Positions 29,966-39,518 of a stretch of 64,000 nt of DNA are shown here, piece by piece. Position numbers and translations under genes: made by a program. The notes under the pieces are model-generated. The model was not told where the DNA came from. It searched no databases and was given only the letters and a program-made list of their open reading frames with translations. Position 1 is the stretch's first letter. The number at the start of each line of letters is the position of its first letter. The DNA is taken from NCBI RefSeq assembly GCF_013394795.1, contig NZ_JABXYU010000001.1, forward strand, positions 930,001-994,000, in the 5' to 3' direction. Source of the stretch: Leptotrichia sp. oral taxon 223. GTDB taxonomy: Bacteria > Fusobacteriota > Fusobacteriia > Fusobacteriales > Leptotrichiaceae.

Positions 29966-31423
29966 TTACTTAGCTTTTTTGATTTTATATAAATTTTCTA
30001 ACAGTTCATCATTGCTTCTGTATCTTTTTATAAGCTCAATTAAGTTTCTCATCCCTTCAACTTCTGACATTTCACTCAGTTCTCTTCGTAACTTCCAGAT
30101 TTTTTCCAGCTTTTCTTTAGGGATTAAAAGATCTTCACGTCTTGTGCCACTTTTTAGTACGTCAATTGCTGGAAATATTCTTAGCTGCTCAAGCGTACGG
30201 CTTAAAATAATTTCCATATTTCCTGTTCCTTTAAATTCTTCAAAAATTACTTCATCCATTCTGCTTCCTGTTTCAATAAGAGCAGTTGCGATAATTGTCA
30301 AGCTTCCGCCTTTTTTTATATTTCTGGCCGCTCCTAAAAATCTTTTTGGATAATAAAGGGCATTCGGATCAATTCCCCCTGAAATCAATTTTCCACTTGA
30401 TGGAATAGTTATGTTGTATGAACGTGCCAATCTTGTCAGGCTGTCCATCAAAATCAGTATGTCTTTTCCTCGTTCCACTTGTCTTTTTGCCATTTGCAGC
30501 ACATTTTCAGTAACTTCCGTGTGTACTCTCGGATCTTCATCAAAAGTCGCTGAATATACTTCTGCATCCTTTACATTTTCCTTAATGTCTGTAACTTCCT
30601 CAGGACGCTCGTCAATCAGCAGTATCCACACATCAATTTCTGGGTTATATTTTATAATATCATTTGCGAGTGTTGAAAGAAGTACGGTTTTCCCAGCCTT
30701 TGGCGGTGCAACTATAAGCCCTCTCTGCCCTTTTCCAATCGGTGAAATCAGATCAATAATTCTTGAAGAGATTTCCCCACCTCCTAAATTTAACTTTTCA
30801 TCTGGATACGATGGAATCAAATCGTCAAAATATGGACGCTCCAATGATTTTTCAGGCAAATCCCCATTTACTAGCAAAACTTTTAAAATTCCGTAATTTT
30901 TTTCTGTCCCAATCGGAATTCTTAGTTCTCCAAATACAATATCTTCATTTCTTAAAAAAAATCTTTTTATTTGTGAAATTGAAACGTAAACATCAGGGCC
31001 AATCGAAGTATCTCTCAAAAATCCATAATTTCCGTCGCCGATTACATCCAGTTTCCCAAACCCATAAGTTTTCCCTCTTTCTTTCCCTTTTTCAATCAAA
31101 ATTGCATTTATTAATTCAAGTTTTGACATTCCCGAAAAATTTTCAATTTTATATTCTTTTGCCATTTTTTTTAATTTAGTCACATTTTGGGAAAGAATAT
31201 CCTTTATCATCTCCTCTTCAGCGCTTAAATTTTCTACATTATTTTTTTTCTCTGTTTCCTCTTCCTTTTCACTTTGTTTTTTTTCGTCTAAATTTTTGCT
31301 AATTTCCAGAACCTCCTTTGATTCAGACGCTTTTGGACGTCCCCTTTTCTTTTTTGCAGGCTCTGTCTGCTCCTGCTGTTTTTTTCCCATTTCTATTTCT
31401 GCATCCTTTTCTTTCTTCTCCAT
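29966..31423 (-). CDS. rho: Transcription termination factor Rho
   Basis: A 485-residue RNA-dependent ATPase that ends transcripts. A charged N-terminal extension (about 70 residues, with KKKRGRPK) precedes the Rho N-terminal helical domain, the RNA-binding fold near YGFLRDTSIGPDVYVSISQI, and the motor. Walker A is VAPPKAGKTVLLS, the Walker B region is ILILMDSLTRLARSYN, and GGIDPNALYYPKRFLGAARN is the Q/R-loop region. Longer than E. coli Rho (419) because of the extension, as in many Fusobacteria. ATG directly follows the miaB stop; its GGAGG lies inside miaB. Confidence 0.97.
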   Translation of the reverse strand: MEKKEKDAEIEMGKKQQEQTEPAKKKRGRPKASESKEVLEISKNLDEKKQSEKEEETEKKNNVENLSAEEEMIKDILSQNVTKLKKMAKEYKIENFSGMSKLELINAILIEKGKERGKTYGFGKLDVIGDGNYGFLRDTSIGPDVYVSISQIKRFFLRNEDIVFGELRIPIGTEKNYGILKVLLVNGDLPEKSLERPYFDDLIPSYPDEKLNLGGGEISSRIIDLISPIGKGQRGLIVAPPKAGKTVLLSTLANDIIKYNPEIDVWILLIDERPEEVTDIKENVKDAEVYSATFDEDPRVHTEVTENVLQMAKRQVERGKDILILMDSLTRLARSYNITIPSSGKLISGGIDPNALYYPKRFLGAARNIKKGGSLTIIATALIETGSRMDEVIFEEFKGTGNMEIILSRTLEQLRIFPAIDVLKSGTRREDLLIPKEKLEKIWKLRRELSEMSEVEGMRNLIELIKRYRSNDELLENLYKIKKAK

Positions 31424-32845
31424 TTATTCCTCCACCAACTCTCCATATAATGTCCATGTTTTTGCATCATAAATTTTTGTATTTACAAATTGTCCTTTCA
31501 AATCTTTTCTGTCACTTTTAAATAAAACTATTTTATGTGTAGAACTTCTTCCAGTCAGCATTTCAGGATTTTTTCTGCTGGGCCCTTCAACAAGCACCTT
31601 GACAATCTTTCCAAGATATTTCTGACTTTCCTCTTTCGCCTTCATATTCTGCAATCTCATAAGTTGCTGCAATCTCTCGTTTTTTACCTGCTCGTCAACT
31701 TGCTCACCCATTGCGGCCGCAGGAGTTCCTGCCCGTTTAGAATACATAAACATAAACGCATTTTCAAATCCAACTTCGTTTACAACATCCATCGTATCTT
31801 GAAAATCTTCATCTGTTTCTCCTGGAAAGCCTACGATAATATCCGTTGTAAGTCCAATATCAGGCACTCTTTCCTTAATTTTTCTAGCAAGCGCTATAAA
31901 CTCCTCTTTTGTGTATCCTCTGTTCATTGCGTCCAGAATTTTTGTAGAACCAGATTGCAACGGCAAATGAAGCATTCTAGCTATTTTAGGATTTCTTGCG
32001 ATTGTATCTATTACTTCATCACTAAAGTCCTTTGGATGAGGCGAAACGTATTTTATCCAGAAATCCCCTTCCACATTTGCACTCTTTTCTAATAATTCTG
32101 CAAAATTATCCTGCCCGTTTGCAAAATCGCTTCCGTATGAATTTACATTCTGCCCTAAAAACAATATTTCCTTATATCCTTTTTTTGTATACTGCTCAAC
32201 ATCCCTAACCACTTCATTAAGCGGTACAGAACGCTCCATTCCTCGTACATATGGCACAATGCAGAATGTACAGTAATTATTGCACCCATAAGTTATAGAA
32301 ATCGAAGCCACAATATCATCCCCAAAGTCAGCATCAACTCTAGCTGGCAATTCATCCTCATCATCCACCATGACAATATGCGTTTCTTCCCCTCCTTCAA
32401 TTCTTTCCAAAATGTCAGGTATTCTCCCAATGTTCTGATTTCCGAGCACCAAATCCACATAAGGTGTCTTTTTAATAAACTCATCCCGTACTTCCTGAGC
32501 AAGACATCCTGTAACTCCAATAATCATTTTCCCATCTTTTTCTTCCTTTATCCTTTTCAAATCTCCAAGTTTTCCATAAACTTTAACAGCTGCACCTTCT
32601 CTTACTGTACATGTATTCAAAAACACTAAATCCGCTTTTTCAATATCTTCCGTCATGCTGTATCCCATTGTCTGCAACATATGTTTCATTTTTGCACTTT
32701 CATTTACATTCATCTGACATCCATAAGTTATTATTGCTGCTCTCTTTTCCAATGTTTTTCCTCCAAATTCTGTTCTACTTTTTTTAAAATTTATTATTTC
32801 CTCTCGAATAGCTTTTGAATTGCCTAAATTGATATTTCCTGCCAC
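31424..32845 (-). CDS. miaB: tRNA-2-methylthio-N6-dimethylallyladenosine synthase
   Basis: A 473-residue radical SAM methylthiotransferase acting on A37 of tRNAs. N-terminal cluster cysteines are in ITYGCQMNVNES, LNTCTVREGA and GVTGCLAQ; the radical SAM motif is YGCNNYCTFCIVPYVRG; the C-terminal TRAM domain follows KILVKGPSRKNPE-like sequence. It starts with GTG 32845, preceded by GAGGG. Family length is 440-480. It forms an operon with rho, with promoter at 32909-32937. Confidence 0.96.
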   Translation of the reverse strand: MAGNINLGNSKAIREEIINFKKSRTEFGGKTLEKRAAIITYGCQMNVNESAKMKHMLQTMGYSMTEDIEKADLVFLNTCTVREGAAVKVYGKLGDLKRIKEEKDGKMIIGVTGCLAQEVRDEFIKKTPYVDLVLGNQNIGRIPDILERIEGGEETHIVMVDDEDELPARVDADFGDDIVASISITYGCNNYCTFCIVPYVRGMERSVPLNEVVRDVEQYTKKGYKEILFLGQNVNSYGSDFANGQDNFAELLEKSANVEGDFWIKYVSPHPKDFSDEVIDTIARNPKIARMLHLPLQSGSTKILDAMNRGYTKEEFIALARKIKERVPDIGLTTDIIVGFPGETDEDFQDTMDVVNEVGFENAFMFMYSKRAGTPAAAMGEQVDEQVKNERLQQLMRLQNMKAKEESQKYLGKIVKVLVEGPSRKNPEMLTGRSSTHKIVLFKSDRKDLKGQFVNTKIYDAKTWTLYGELVEE

Positions 32846-32908
32846 TTAAATAGCCCTCACTATCCAAGTATAAATCCTTAGTTTTCAAGTTTATTTTTTC
32901 TTATCATA

Positions 32909-32937
32909 ATAGTATCATTTCTATTTTGGAATTTCAA
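32909..32937 (-). promoter_or_regulatory. miaB-rho promoter
   Basis: Minus strand TTGAAA (32932-32937), 17-base spacer, TACTAT (32909-32914), about 60 bases upstream of miaB. The remaining sequence to 33140 is AT-rich and shows no gene. Confidence 0.65.
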
Positions 32938-33143
32938 GAATTTTTTATTCTTTTTTTTATTGACAGTTATTCTATAATAGCTTTTTTCATTAACTTATTT
33001 TAAAAATTTATCCTTAATTGTCCACCTTAAAGACTTTTATAATTTTATTTATAAGCGTTATGATTAATAATAGTTTTTTCTATTTTTTATTGAAATTTTT
33101 TTAAATAGAAATAGTATTAAACTTAAGGAAAAATTTAATATAA

Positions 33144-33170
33144 TAAAAAACACCCTAAAAATGTAGAGTG
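33144..33170 (-). terminator. Terminator after tRNA-Leu (CAA)
   Basis: Minus strand CACTCT-acatttttAGGGTG (one G-U pair) followed by six T residues, about 33 bases after the tRNA. It prevents read-through into the miaB leader. Confidence 0.8.
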
Positions 33171-33202
33171 CAATTTATTATGAAAAAATTTAATTATATT
33201 AT

Positions 33203-33288
33203 TGGTGCCCGAGGCCGGAGTCGAACCGGCACGATATAAAATCGACGGATTTTGAGTCCGTTGCGTCTACCAATTTCACCACTCGGGC
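33203..33288 (-). tRNA. tRNA-Leu (anticodon CAA)
   Basis: Minus strand acceptor GCCCGAG/CTCGGGC, anticodon loop CTCAAAA in stem ACGGA/TCCGT, long variable arm and T-arm GCCGGTTCGACTCCGGC, encoded CCA. Confidence 0.96.
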
Positions 33289-33397
33289 GCATTTTTTAAA
33301 TTACTTACTTAGTATAATATATTTTTTTGATTTTGTCAACTCATTTTAAAAAATTTTTTTGATACTTTTTTGTTAATTTATATTATAGAAAAAAGTT

Positions 33398-33431
33398 AAA
33401 AAAGAGATGAAAAAATCTCCCATCTCTTTTT
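33398..33431 (-). terminator. Terminator after the outer-membrane protein gene
   Basis: Minus strand AAGAGATG-ggagattttttCATCTCTT with a T run behind, 26 bases past the stop. A flanking A run makes it usable in both directions. Confidence 0.85.
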
Positions 33432-33456
33432 GTTATAAAAACAGAATAATTAAAAA

Positions 33457-34560
33457 CTATTTAACTTCTAAACCAACGTTTAATCCTGCTCTTAATTCAT
33501 TATATTCTCTTGTATATTTATCAGAATTTTTATAACGTCCATCATTAGCATATCCTTTAACAGTTTCTTTATGAACAACTTTATATTTAACTACAGGATT
33601 TAATGTCAATGTTCCTACTGGCAAGTCGATTCCTGCCTTATATCCTAATCCAGTCCACACTGAGAAGTTATTTGAGAATCCATGTCTAGCTGTTTGTTTT
33701 TCCCATTCATTTTCAGTATTTACTAATCCGTAGAATCCACCAAATTCAGGTGTTTTATAAGTTGCTCCTACTACGTAGTCTAAGTATACGCTAGATTTAG
33801 CATCTTTTCCAGTTTCAGTTAATTCACCTTTTGCATCTCTTAAATGGTTGTTTAATGTAACATAGTATCCTAAGTTTCCTGCTCCATTATCAAAAACTTT
33901 ACCATCAGTTGCTAAATCAAAGTTAGCTCCTACACCACTTGTTTTTCCTCTTCTGAATTCTTTTCCAGACCATGCATTATCAGCATCTTTGTTTCCTGAT
34001 TCATCAAAATATACGAATTGAGCTTTTCCTTTGAAGCTTTGTCCAAAGAAATCAATTCCAAATGTAGGTCCTACATAAATTTCATTTGATGTTCCTCTGT
34101 GTCCAGAATATCTTCCTCTTCCACTTGTAGATTTATATTTCCATCCTAAATCCCATTTATTAGTCCAAGAACCTAATGTAATATCTCTGTATAATGCAAT
34201 ATCATTTTCCCAAGTTTGAGCTTTGTCATAAGTTCCTTTTGTTCCTACTTTATTTTCATAATCAAATTTATTTTTAGATCTGTCTTGATCATTTTGGAAC
34301 TCAAATCTTAATCCTAAGTCTCCTTCATCTACTAAATGTAAATCTCCACCAAAAATGTTTCTCCATCTAGTTCTTTCTTTGTTGTCCCCTTTGAATCCTG
34401 CAATTCCTAATCCATTTCCTGTATTTGATTTTTTGTCTGTATAACTTTGTCTAAGTTCACTAGAGAAATGAATTTCTTTTAATGTATCTTGATCTTGATC
34501 AGCTAAGGCAAGATTAGATACGCTTAATGCTAATGCTAATACTCCTAATACTTTTTTCAT
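33457..34560 (-). CDS. Outer-membrane beta-barrel protein (porin-like)
   Basis: A 367-residue secreted protein. The signal peptide is MKKVLGVLALALSVSNLALA with cleavage before DQDQDTL. The rest is made of alternating hydrophobic/charged strands with many aromatic residues (GDLGLRFEFQNDQDRSKNK, GSWTNKWDLGWKYKS), ending in a strand GLNVGLEVK typical of barrel C-termini. It resembles fusobacterial major outer-membrane proteins. ATG 34560 follows AGGAGGAAAAACA. A single-gene unit with its own promoter and terminator, so probably highly expressed. Confidence 0.85.
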   Translation of the reverse strand: MKKVLGVLALALSVSNLALADQDQDTLKEIHFSSELRQSYTDKKSNTGNGLGIAGFKGDNKERTRWRNIFGGDLHLVDEGDLGLRFEFQNDQDRSKNKFDYENKVGTKGTYDKAQTWENDIALYRDITLGSWTNKWDLGWKYKSTSGRGRYSGHRGTSNEIYVGPTFGIDFFGQSFKGKAQFVYFDESGNKDADNAWSGKEFRRGKTSGVGANFDLATDGKVFDNGAGNLGYYVTLNNHLRDAKGELTETGKDAKSSVYLDYVVGATYKTPEFGGFYGLVNTENEWEKQTARHGFSNNFSVWTGLGYKAGIDLPVGTLTLNPVVKYKVVHKETVKGYANDGRYKNSDKYTREYNELRAGLNVGLEVK

Positions 34561-34614
34561 TGTTTTTCCTCCTAAAAATAATTTTAACAAATATATCTTA
34601 ACAATTCACAGTTA

Positions 34615-34643
34615 ATTTTAGCACAATAATATGAATTTGTAAA
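34615..34643 (-). promoter_or_regulatory. Promoter of the outer-membrane protein gene
   Basis: Minus strand TTTACA (34638-34643), 17-base spacer, TAAAAT (34615-34620), about 55 bases before ATG 34560. The remaining region up to the tuf stop (34644-35075) is AT-rich and shows no gene. Confidence 0.65.
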
Positions 34644-35075
34644 GTTTTTTTTAAAAAAAGGCAATTTATTCAATAATAAAGTCAAAAAAAATTTAAAAAT
34701 CAAATTAAATACTTTGGTATCACAGTATATCTACTTTAAATTAAGCAAAAATTTCAATAAAAACAAATACAACTTTAGTACTGAAACACTTCTTTCAAAA
34801 TGCACCTTAATCTAAGATATATAAATATTTTCAATATCAAATATTTATAGATAACATAAAGCGTAATATTTCTATAAATTCTCATAAATATTATACCTTA
34901 TAAACTGAAAAAAAACAATAGCACCATAAATAAATCCAAAAAAAATTTTAATAATTTAATTAAGTGCTATCATTAGTTATATTTTAATTATAAACATCTT
35001 ATTTTTTTAAAAAATTATAAAACTATAAAATATATATTTTTACTTTTATATTTCAGGAAAGTTTTTTACAGAAAA

Positions 35076-36260
35076 CTATTTAATAATAGTTGCTACTACT
35101 CCTGAAGCTACTGTTCTTCCACCTTCTCTTATCGCAAATCTCAATCCTTCTTCCATTGCGATTGGGTGAATTAATTCCACTGTCATTTCAATGTTATCTC
35201 CAGGCATTACCATTTCCACACCTTCTGGCAAGTTTACTTCTCCTGTGATGTCAGTAGTTCTGAAATAGAATTGTGGCTTGTATCCTGTAAAGAATGGTGT
35301 ATGTCTTCCTCCTTCATCTTTTGTAAGCACGTATACTTCTGACTTGAATCCTGTATGTGGAGTGATTGTTCCTGGTTTAGCAAGCACTTGTCCTCTTTCT
35401 ACTTCTTCTTTCTTAGTTCCTCTTAACAATGCTCCAATATTGTCTCCAGCCTGTCCTGAATCCAACAGTTTTCTGAACATTTCCACTCCTGTTACAGTTG
35501 TTCTTGAAGTCGGCTTGATTCCTACGATTTCCACTTCTTCACCAACCTTGATTACTCCTCTTTCCACTCTTCCTGTTACTACTGTCCCTCTTCCTGTAAT
35601 TGTAAATACATCTTCAATTGGCATAAGGAATGGTTGGTCAACCGGTCTTTCTGGTGTCGGGATATATTCGTCAACTGCATCCATCAATTCCATAATCTTT
35701 TCTACCCATTTTGCTTCACCATTTAATGCCCCTAATGCTGATCCAGCTATTATTGGAACGTCATCTCCTGGGAAATCATATTCATTAAGCAGTTCCCTTA
35801 CTTCCATTTCAACCAGCTCTAATAACTCGTCATCGTCTACCATGTCAACTTTGTTTAAGAATACTACAATGTAAGGCACCCCTACTTGTCTTGCAAGCAG
35901 GATATGTTCTCTTGTTTGAGGCATTGGCCCGTCAGCCGCTGATACTACCAGGATTGCTCCGTCCATTTGCGCCGCCCCTGTAATCATGTTCTTTACATAG
36001 TCCGCATGGCCTGGGCAGTCAACGTGGGCATAGTGTCTTTTATCTGTTTCGTACTCAATGTGCGCTGTGTTGATTGTAATTCCTCTTTCTCTTTCTTCAG
36101 GAGCCTGATCGATATTTTCAAAATCAACTTTTTCAGCCAGCCCCTTGTCAGACAGCACTTTTGAGATCGCCGCTGTCAAAGTAGTTTTTCCGTGATCTAC
36201 GTGTCCGATTGTTCCTACGTTTACGTGTGGTTTGCTTCTTTCAAATTTAGCTTTTGCCAT
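35076..36260 (-). CDS. tuf: Elongation factor Tu
   Basis: A 394-residue GTPase delivering aminoacyl-tRNA to the ribosome. G1 is [10 protein letters not shown], switch regions [10 protein letters not shown]3 DCPGHADY, G4 NKVD, G5 GSALGAL, followed by domain II ([13 protein letters not shown]) and domain III ending [11 protein letters not shown]. Length is exactly typical. Its own promoter lies at 36320-36348, and there is no fusA or rps gene beside it in the window, so it is either a stand-alone copy or lies apart from the str operon. The start follows GGAGG. Confidence 0.98.
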   Translation of the reverse strand: MAKAKFERSKPHVNVGTIGHVDHGKTTLTAAISKVLSDKGLAEKVDFENIDQAPEERERGITINTAHIEYETDKRHYAHVDCPGHADYVKNMITGAAQMDGAILVVSAADGPMPQTREHILLARQVGVPYIVVFLNKVDMVDDDELLELVEMEVRELLNEYDFPGDDVPIIAGSALGALNGEAKWVEKIMELMDAVDEYIPTPERPVDQPFLMPIEDVFTITGRGTVVTGRVERGVIKVGEEVEIVGIKPTSRTTVTGVEMFRKLLDSGQAGDNIGALLRGTKKEEVERGQVLAKPGTITPHTGFKSEVYVLTKDEGGRHTPFFTGYKPQFYFRTTDITGEVNLPEGVEMVMPGDNIEMTVELIHPIAMEEGLRFAIREGGRTVASGVVATIIK

Positions 36261-36319
36261 TTTAATTTTTCCTCCATTATTTTATTTTTTTATTTTTTAT
36301 ATGAATTTTTATCATTTTG

Positions 36320-36348
36320 ATTATAACATATTTAAAAAATAATTGCAA
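36320..36348 (-). promoter_or_regulatory. tuf promoter
   Basis: Minus strand TTGCAA (36343-36348), 17-base spacer, TATAAT (36320-36325), 60 bases before tuf. A strong -10. Confidence 0.85.
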
Positions 36349-36584
36349 GCACTGAAATTATAGCCATTAACTCCTTAAAAACCAAACTAAACAAGGACAA
36401 AATCACTTACTATAACTTTTAAGCCCTATTTTATGTATTATTACTATGGGAAAAAATTTTATAGTTGAAAAATAGCCTGAAAATAGTGTATAATTTGTAA
36501 ATAAAGAAATAAAGAAATGAGGAGGGGCTATTGAAATATATATTATAGAACAGAATATCATATAAATTAAGGAGTTGATGGAAG

Positions 36585-36760
36585 ATGATATTGTCCAAAA
36601 AAATTAGAATTTATCCGACAGAAACTCAAGAGAAAAAACTAAAGCAAGCAATAAATACGAAAAAAATAAAATTGTGAAAGGAGGAAGTTGCCAATATATA
36701 AAAACTAAGAATATAGAAAAACTTGAAAACATGTTTTTATAGATTTTTGGCAACGGCGTT
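36585..36760 (+). pseudogene. Remnant of an IS200/IS605-type tnpB with terminal hairpin
   Basis: ATG 36585 (preceded by GGAG) starts MILSKKIRIYPTETQEKKLK, which matches the first residues of TnpB/OrfB proteins, and stops after 30 codons (36675-36677). About 10 bases on, a long stem-loop begins: GTTGCCAA plus TATAAAAAC (36687-36705) pairs with GTTTTTATA plus TTGGCAAC (36733-36754). This looks like the right-end hairpin of such an element after internal deletion. It ends six bases before the DUF262 start. Confidence 0.65.
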
Positions 36761-38470
36761 ATGGTTGCAACAATACAAGTAAATAAGCAAAGTATAAAGC
36801 AGCTGCTCGAAAGCGGTAAAGATCAGACGTTCTTAATACCTGAATATCAAAGGCCATATTCCTGGACTGAAAATGAAACTAAGACGTTATTTTATGATTT
36901 ACTGGAATTTACAGAAAGTGAAACTAAAAAAAGCAATAACATAGAAGGAACATATTTTTTGGGAAGTATTGTTTCTTATGAAAATGAAGATGGGGAGCAG
37001 GAAATTATTGACGGGCAGCAGAGAATAACTTCCCTCTTCCTGCTTTTGCGGGCAATTTATACAAAATTGACTTCCTATGAGAAAAAAACTGTGGAACAGG
37101 AAAATTTTATAAGACAGATTCAGCCAGCATTATGGAAGCAGGAAAAACTTACTGGAGAAGTTGACTACACAAGTGTACTAATTAATTCAAGAGTTATTGA
37201 CAATGAAGGGAATAAAATTTTACAGAATATTTTGGAAACAGGCGCTGCTGATCCTAAAGCCACTGACAATTATTCCAAAAACTACATTTTATTTCAAAAG
37301 CTATTCGACAAGCTTTGTGAATTAAGTCCGACATTAATGCTGGAGTTTATTTACTACACTTTAAACAGGGCAGTTATTTTCCCGATAAAGACAGATTCGC
37401 AGGACGATGCCTTAAGTGTATTTTCAACATTGAATGACAGAGGGCTGCCTCTTTCTGAAGCCGACATTTTTAAGGCAAAAATGTATAACCGAATAAAAAA
37501 AGAATACAAGAAAATGTTTATAAAGCAATGGAAAAATCTGAGTGAACGGGCAATTTATGCCAAAGAAAATGTAAAGCAGCTGTTTTATTATTACATGTTC
37601 TATTTAAGGGCTGCGGAAAAGGATATGGCGACTATGACTCTTGGACTGAGGCGTTTTTATTCGAAAGGCGGATTTGCACGACTTTATAAATCAAATTTAT
37701 TAAAAAATTTGGATCAAATTCTGGATTTATGGGTTGTTATGAACAGACGTGAGTCAATTGACGAAAAACCTTGGACGGAAAATATCCAGATTATTAAAAT
37801 TTTAGACACTTTGTCGGCTTATCCGAATGAATCTTGGAAATATCCTGTTGTTGTATACTATCTGGCTCATGGCGATAAAGAAAACTTTGAAACATATTTC
37901 TTGAAATTTTTGCGAAAGCTGTTTTTGGAATTAACTGCAAATTATCTTGTAACACCAAGCGTTTCAGCTGTAAAATCTGATATTCTAAAATTAAATGTAG
38001 ACATAATCGATAATATTTCACCAAAAATCGCATTCAAAAACATTCCAATTTCTGTACTTCAGGAAAAAGTAAAAACGCCTAACAAAAATCTTGTGCGTAT
38101 GATCTTGAAAATGGTTGTCTATAATAATCAGGATGAACTTTTGCCTGAAAAATGGGAAATTGAATACATTTTACCACAAAAATGGAGCAACCGTTTCTCA
38201 GAAAGCATAGAAAACAAGCAGGTTAAAGAGTATATAAACTACATTGGAAATAAGATTCCTTTTGAGAAAAAACTGTCAATTAAGGCTTCAGAAAACTTTT
38301 TTGACAAAAAGAAAGCAAGTTATAAAAAATCTAAAATTAAATATGTAAGGGAATTGATTCCAGCAGATAAGACTGACTGGACTTTTGAAGACATTAACAT
38401 TAGAAACAAAAAAGTAGCGGAAGAGCTTGTTAAACTGTTCATTACGTGGAACGGGGAATATGAATTTTAA
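36761..38470 (+). CDS. DUF262/DUF1524 protein with a changed nuclease motif
   Basis: A 569-residue protein. The DUF262 (ParB-fold) domain is residues 1-240: FLIPEYQRPYSWTENETKTL and then EIIDGQQRITSLFLLLRAIY, DDALSVFSTLNDRGLPLSEAD. The DUF1524 HNH-like region is near residue 465: the usual IEHILPQ appears as IEYILPQ (Tyr469), with YINYIGNKIPF following. DUF262/DUF1524 proteins such as GmrSD restrict modified DNA. Loss of the histidine may abolish cleavage. No clear ribosome site precedes ATG 36761. Closed by a terminator at 38489-38521. Confidence 0.85.
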   Translation: MVATIQVNKQSIKQLLESGKDQTFLIPEYQRPYSWTENETKTLFYDLLEFTESETKKSNNIEGTYFLGSIVSYENEDGEQEIIDGQQRITSLFLLLRAIYTKLTSYEKKTVEQENFIRQIQPALWKQEKLTGEVDYTSVLINSRVIDNEGNKILQNILETGAADPKATDNYSKNYILFQKLFDKLCELSPTLMLEFIYYTLNRAVIFPIKTDSQDDALSVFSTLNDRGLPLSEADIFKAKMYNRIKKEYKKMFIKQWKNLSERAIYAKENVKQLFYYYMFYLRAAEKDMATMTLGLRRFYSKGGFARLYKSNLLKNLDQILDLWVVMNRRESIDEKPWTENIQIIKILDTLSAYPNESWKYPVVVYYLAHGDKENFETYFLKFLRKLFLELTANYLVTPSVSAVKSDILKLNVDIIDNISPKIAFKNIPISVLQEKVKTPNKNLVRMILKMVVYNNQDELLPEKWEIEYILPQKWSNRFSESIENKQVKEYINYIGNKIPFEKKLSIKASENFFDKKKASYKKSKIKYVRELIPADKTDWTFEDINIRNKKVAEELVKLFITWNGEYEF

Positions 38471-38488
38471 AATTTCCATTTTTCATAA

Positions 38489-38521
38489 AATAAGGGCGTG
38501 CCAAAATGCCCTTATTTTTTT
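38489..38521 (+). terminator. Terminator after the DUF262 gene
   Basis: AATAAGGGC-gtgccaaaat-GCCCTTATT followed by a T run, 18 bases after the stop. Strong rho-independent terminator. Confidence 0.92.
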
Positions 38522-38568
38522 GGTAAAACTATTTTTTAACATTCATTTTATTTAATTTGATTATATTC

Positions 38569-38597
38569 TTGTAATTTAAAATAAAAAGGTATATAAT
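38569..38597 (+). promoter_or_regulatory. Promoter of the HMA-like/P-type ATPase operon
   Basis: TTGTAA (38569-38574), 17-base spacer, TATAAT (38592-38597), 30 bases before the first gene. No obvious metal-regulator palindrome in the spacer. Confidence 0.7.
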
Positions 38598-38626
38598 AAA
38601 TTATAAAAATATTTAAGGAGTCAGTT

Positions 38627-39112
38627 ATGCTGCAAAATTTTTATGGCGTTATTCAGGTAAAGCATTACCAGAATGGACGTTTGAGGCTTCAAACAGATGC
38701 GTTAAAGGAGAACCTGGAACTGGAGCAGGAATTTTTAAATAATACACGGCAATTACCTGGGATATATTCAGTGAAAGTCAATACTATTACTGGAAGCATC
38801 TTGATTTATTTTGATGAAAAAATTATCGAGAGTTCGTTTTTATATTTAATTGTTATAAAATTACTCCATCTGGAAAAAGAAGCTTTAAAAAATAAACCTG
38901 GAAAAATAAAAATATTGTTAAAACAAACATTTGAAGCGGTGGATATGGCTATTTACAATAAAAGTAAAGGTTATCTGGACTTAAAGACAGCAGTTGCAGG
39001 GATTTTTGCTTTTTATGGAATTAAAAAATTAAGAAAAATTCCAGAATTGCCTGCAGGAGCCACTTTATTGTGGTGGGCTTTTATTTTTTTATCAGAAGGG
39101 AAAAGAAAATAA
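38627..39112 (+). CDS. HMA-like domain protein 1 (no CxxC)
   Basis: A 161-residue protein. Residues about 8-70 have the pattern VKHYQNGRLRLQTDAL, ..QLPGIYSVKVNTITGSILI..YFDE, like a heavy-metal-associated (HMA_2-type) fold but without its CxxC metal site. The C-terminal part contains a membrane-compatible segment (AGATLLWWAFIFLSEG). It opens a five-gene operon with a P-type ATPase, and its stop overlaps the next ATG. Partner or regulatory domain of the ATPase is inferred. Ribosome site AAGGAG. Confidence 0.75.
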   Translation: MLQNFYGVIQVKHYQNGRLRLQTDALKENLELEQEFLNNTRQLPGIYSVKVNTITGSILIYFDEKIIESSFLYLIVIKLLHLEKEALKNKPGKIKILLKQTFEAVDMAIYNKSKGYLDLKTAVAGIFAFYGIKKLRKIPELPAGATLLWWAFIFLSEGKRK

Positions 39113-39483
39113 TGTTGGAAAATTTATTTAAGGCTACATATCTGATGTTTAACCAAATAAAGGTTGTACACAGTATTCCTGGCAGATTAAGGCTTTCTGT
39201 CCCAAATTTATCAGATATTCCGGAAGAATTAAAAAAATATGATTATCAGGTTACAGAACTTATTTTATCAAAAAAAGGTATAAAAAGTATTGAGTATTCA
39301 TATATAACAAATAAAATTCTGCTTTATTATGATATAAGGCTGATTTCAGAAAAACAGATACTGGACTGGCTGAATAAAGTCTGGAAAACGGTGATTAATC
39401 ATTCCGAATTATATGAAAATAAATCCTTGAAGGAAATAGAAGATAACTTGGATACTTTTTATAACATAATTAAAGAACTTTAA
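39112..39483 (+). CDS. HMA-like domain protein 2 (no CxxC)
   Basis: A 123-residue protein. It repeats the same pattern: VVHSIPGRLRLSVPNLSD, then GIKSIEYSYITNKILLYYD, in the HMA-like arrangement without cysteines. No signal peptide or membrane helix is visible. ATG 39112 overlaps the stop of the previous gene (TAATG), so they are translationally coupled. Same operon as the P-type ATPase. Confidence 0.75.
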   Translation: MLENLFKATYLMFNQIKVVHSIPGRLRLSVPNLSDIPEELKKYDYQVTELILSKKGIKSIEYSYITNKILLYYDIRLISEKQILDWLNKVWKTVINHSELYENKSLKEIEDNLDTFYNIIKEL

Positions 39484-39518
39484 TTATTGCAAAAATAAAA
39501 GAAAAGAAAGGGAATTCT

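Noticed and set aside
34917-34975. ATAGCAC/GTGCTAT inverted repeat near the tuf end
   Set aside because: Arms are seven bases with over 40 bases of AT-rich loop and no T run; chance is likely.
35278-35874. Rightward 198-codon frame opposite tuf
   Set aside because: It is the mirror of a highly conserved gene and is rich in Ser/Thr/Pro; no start signal.
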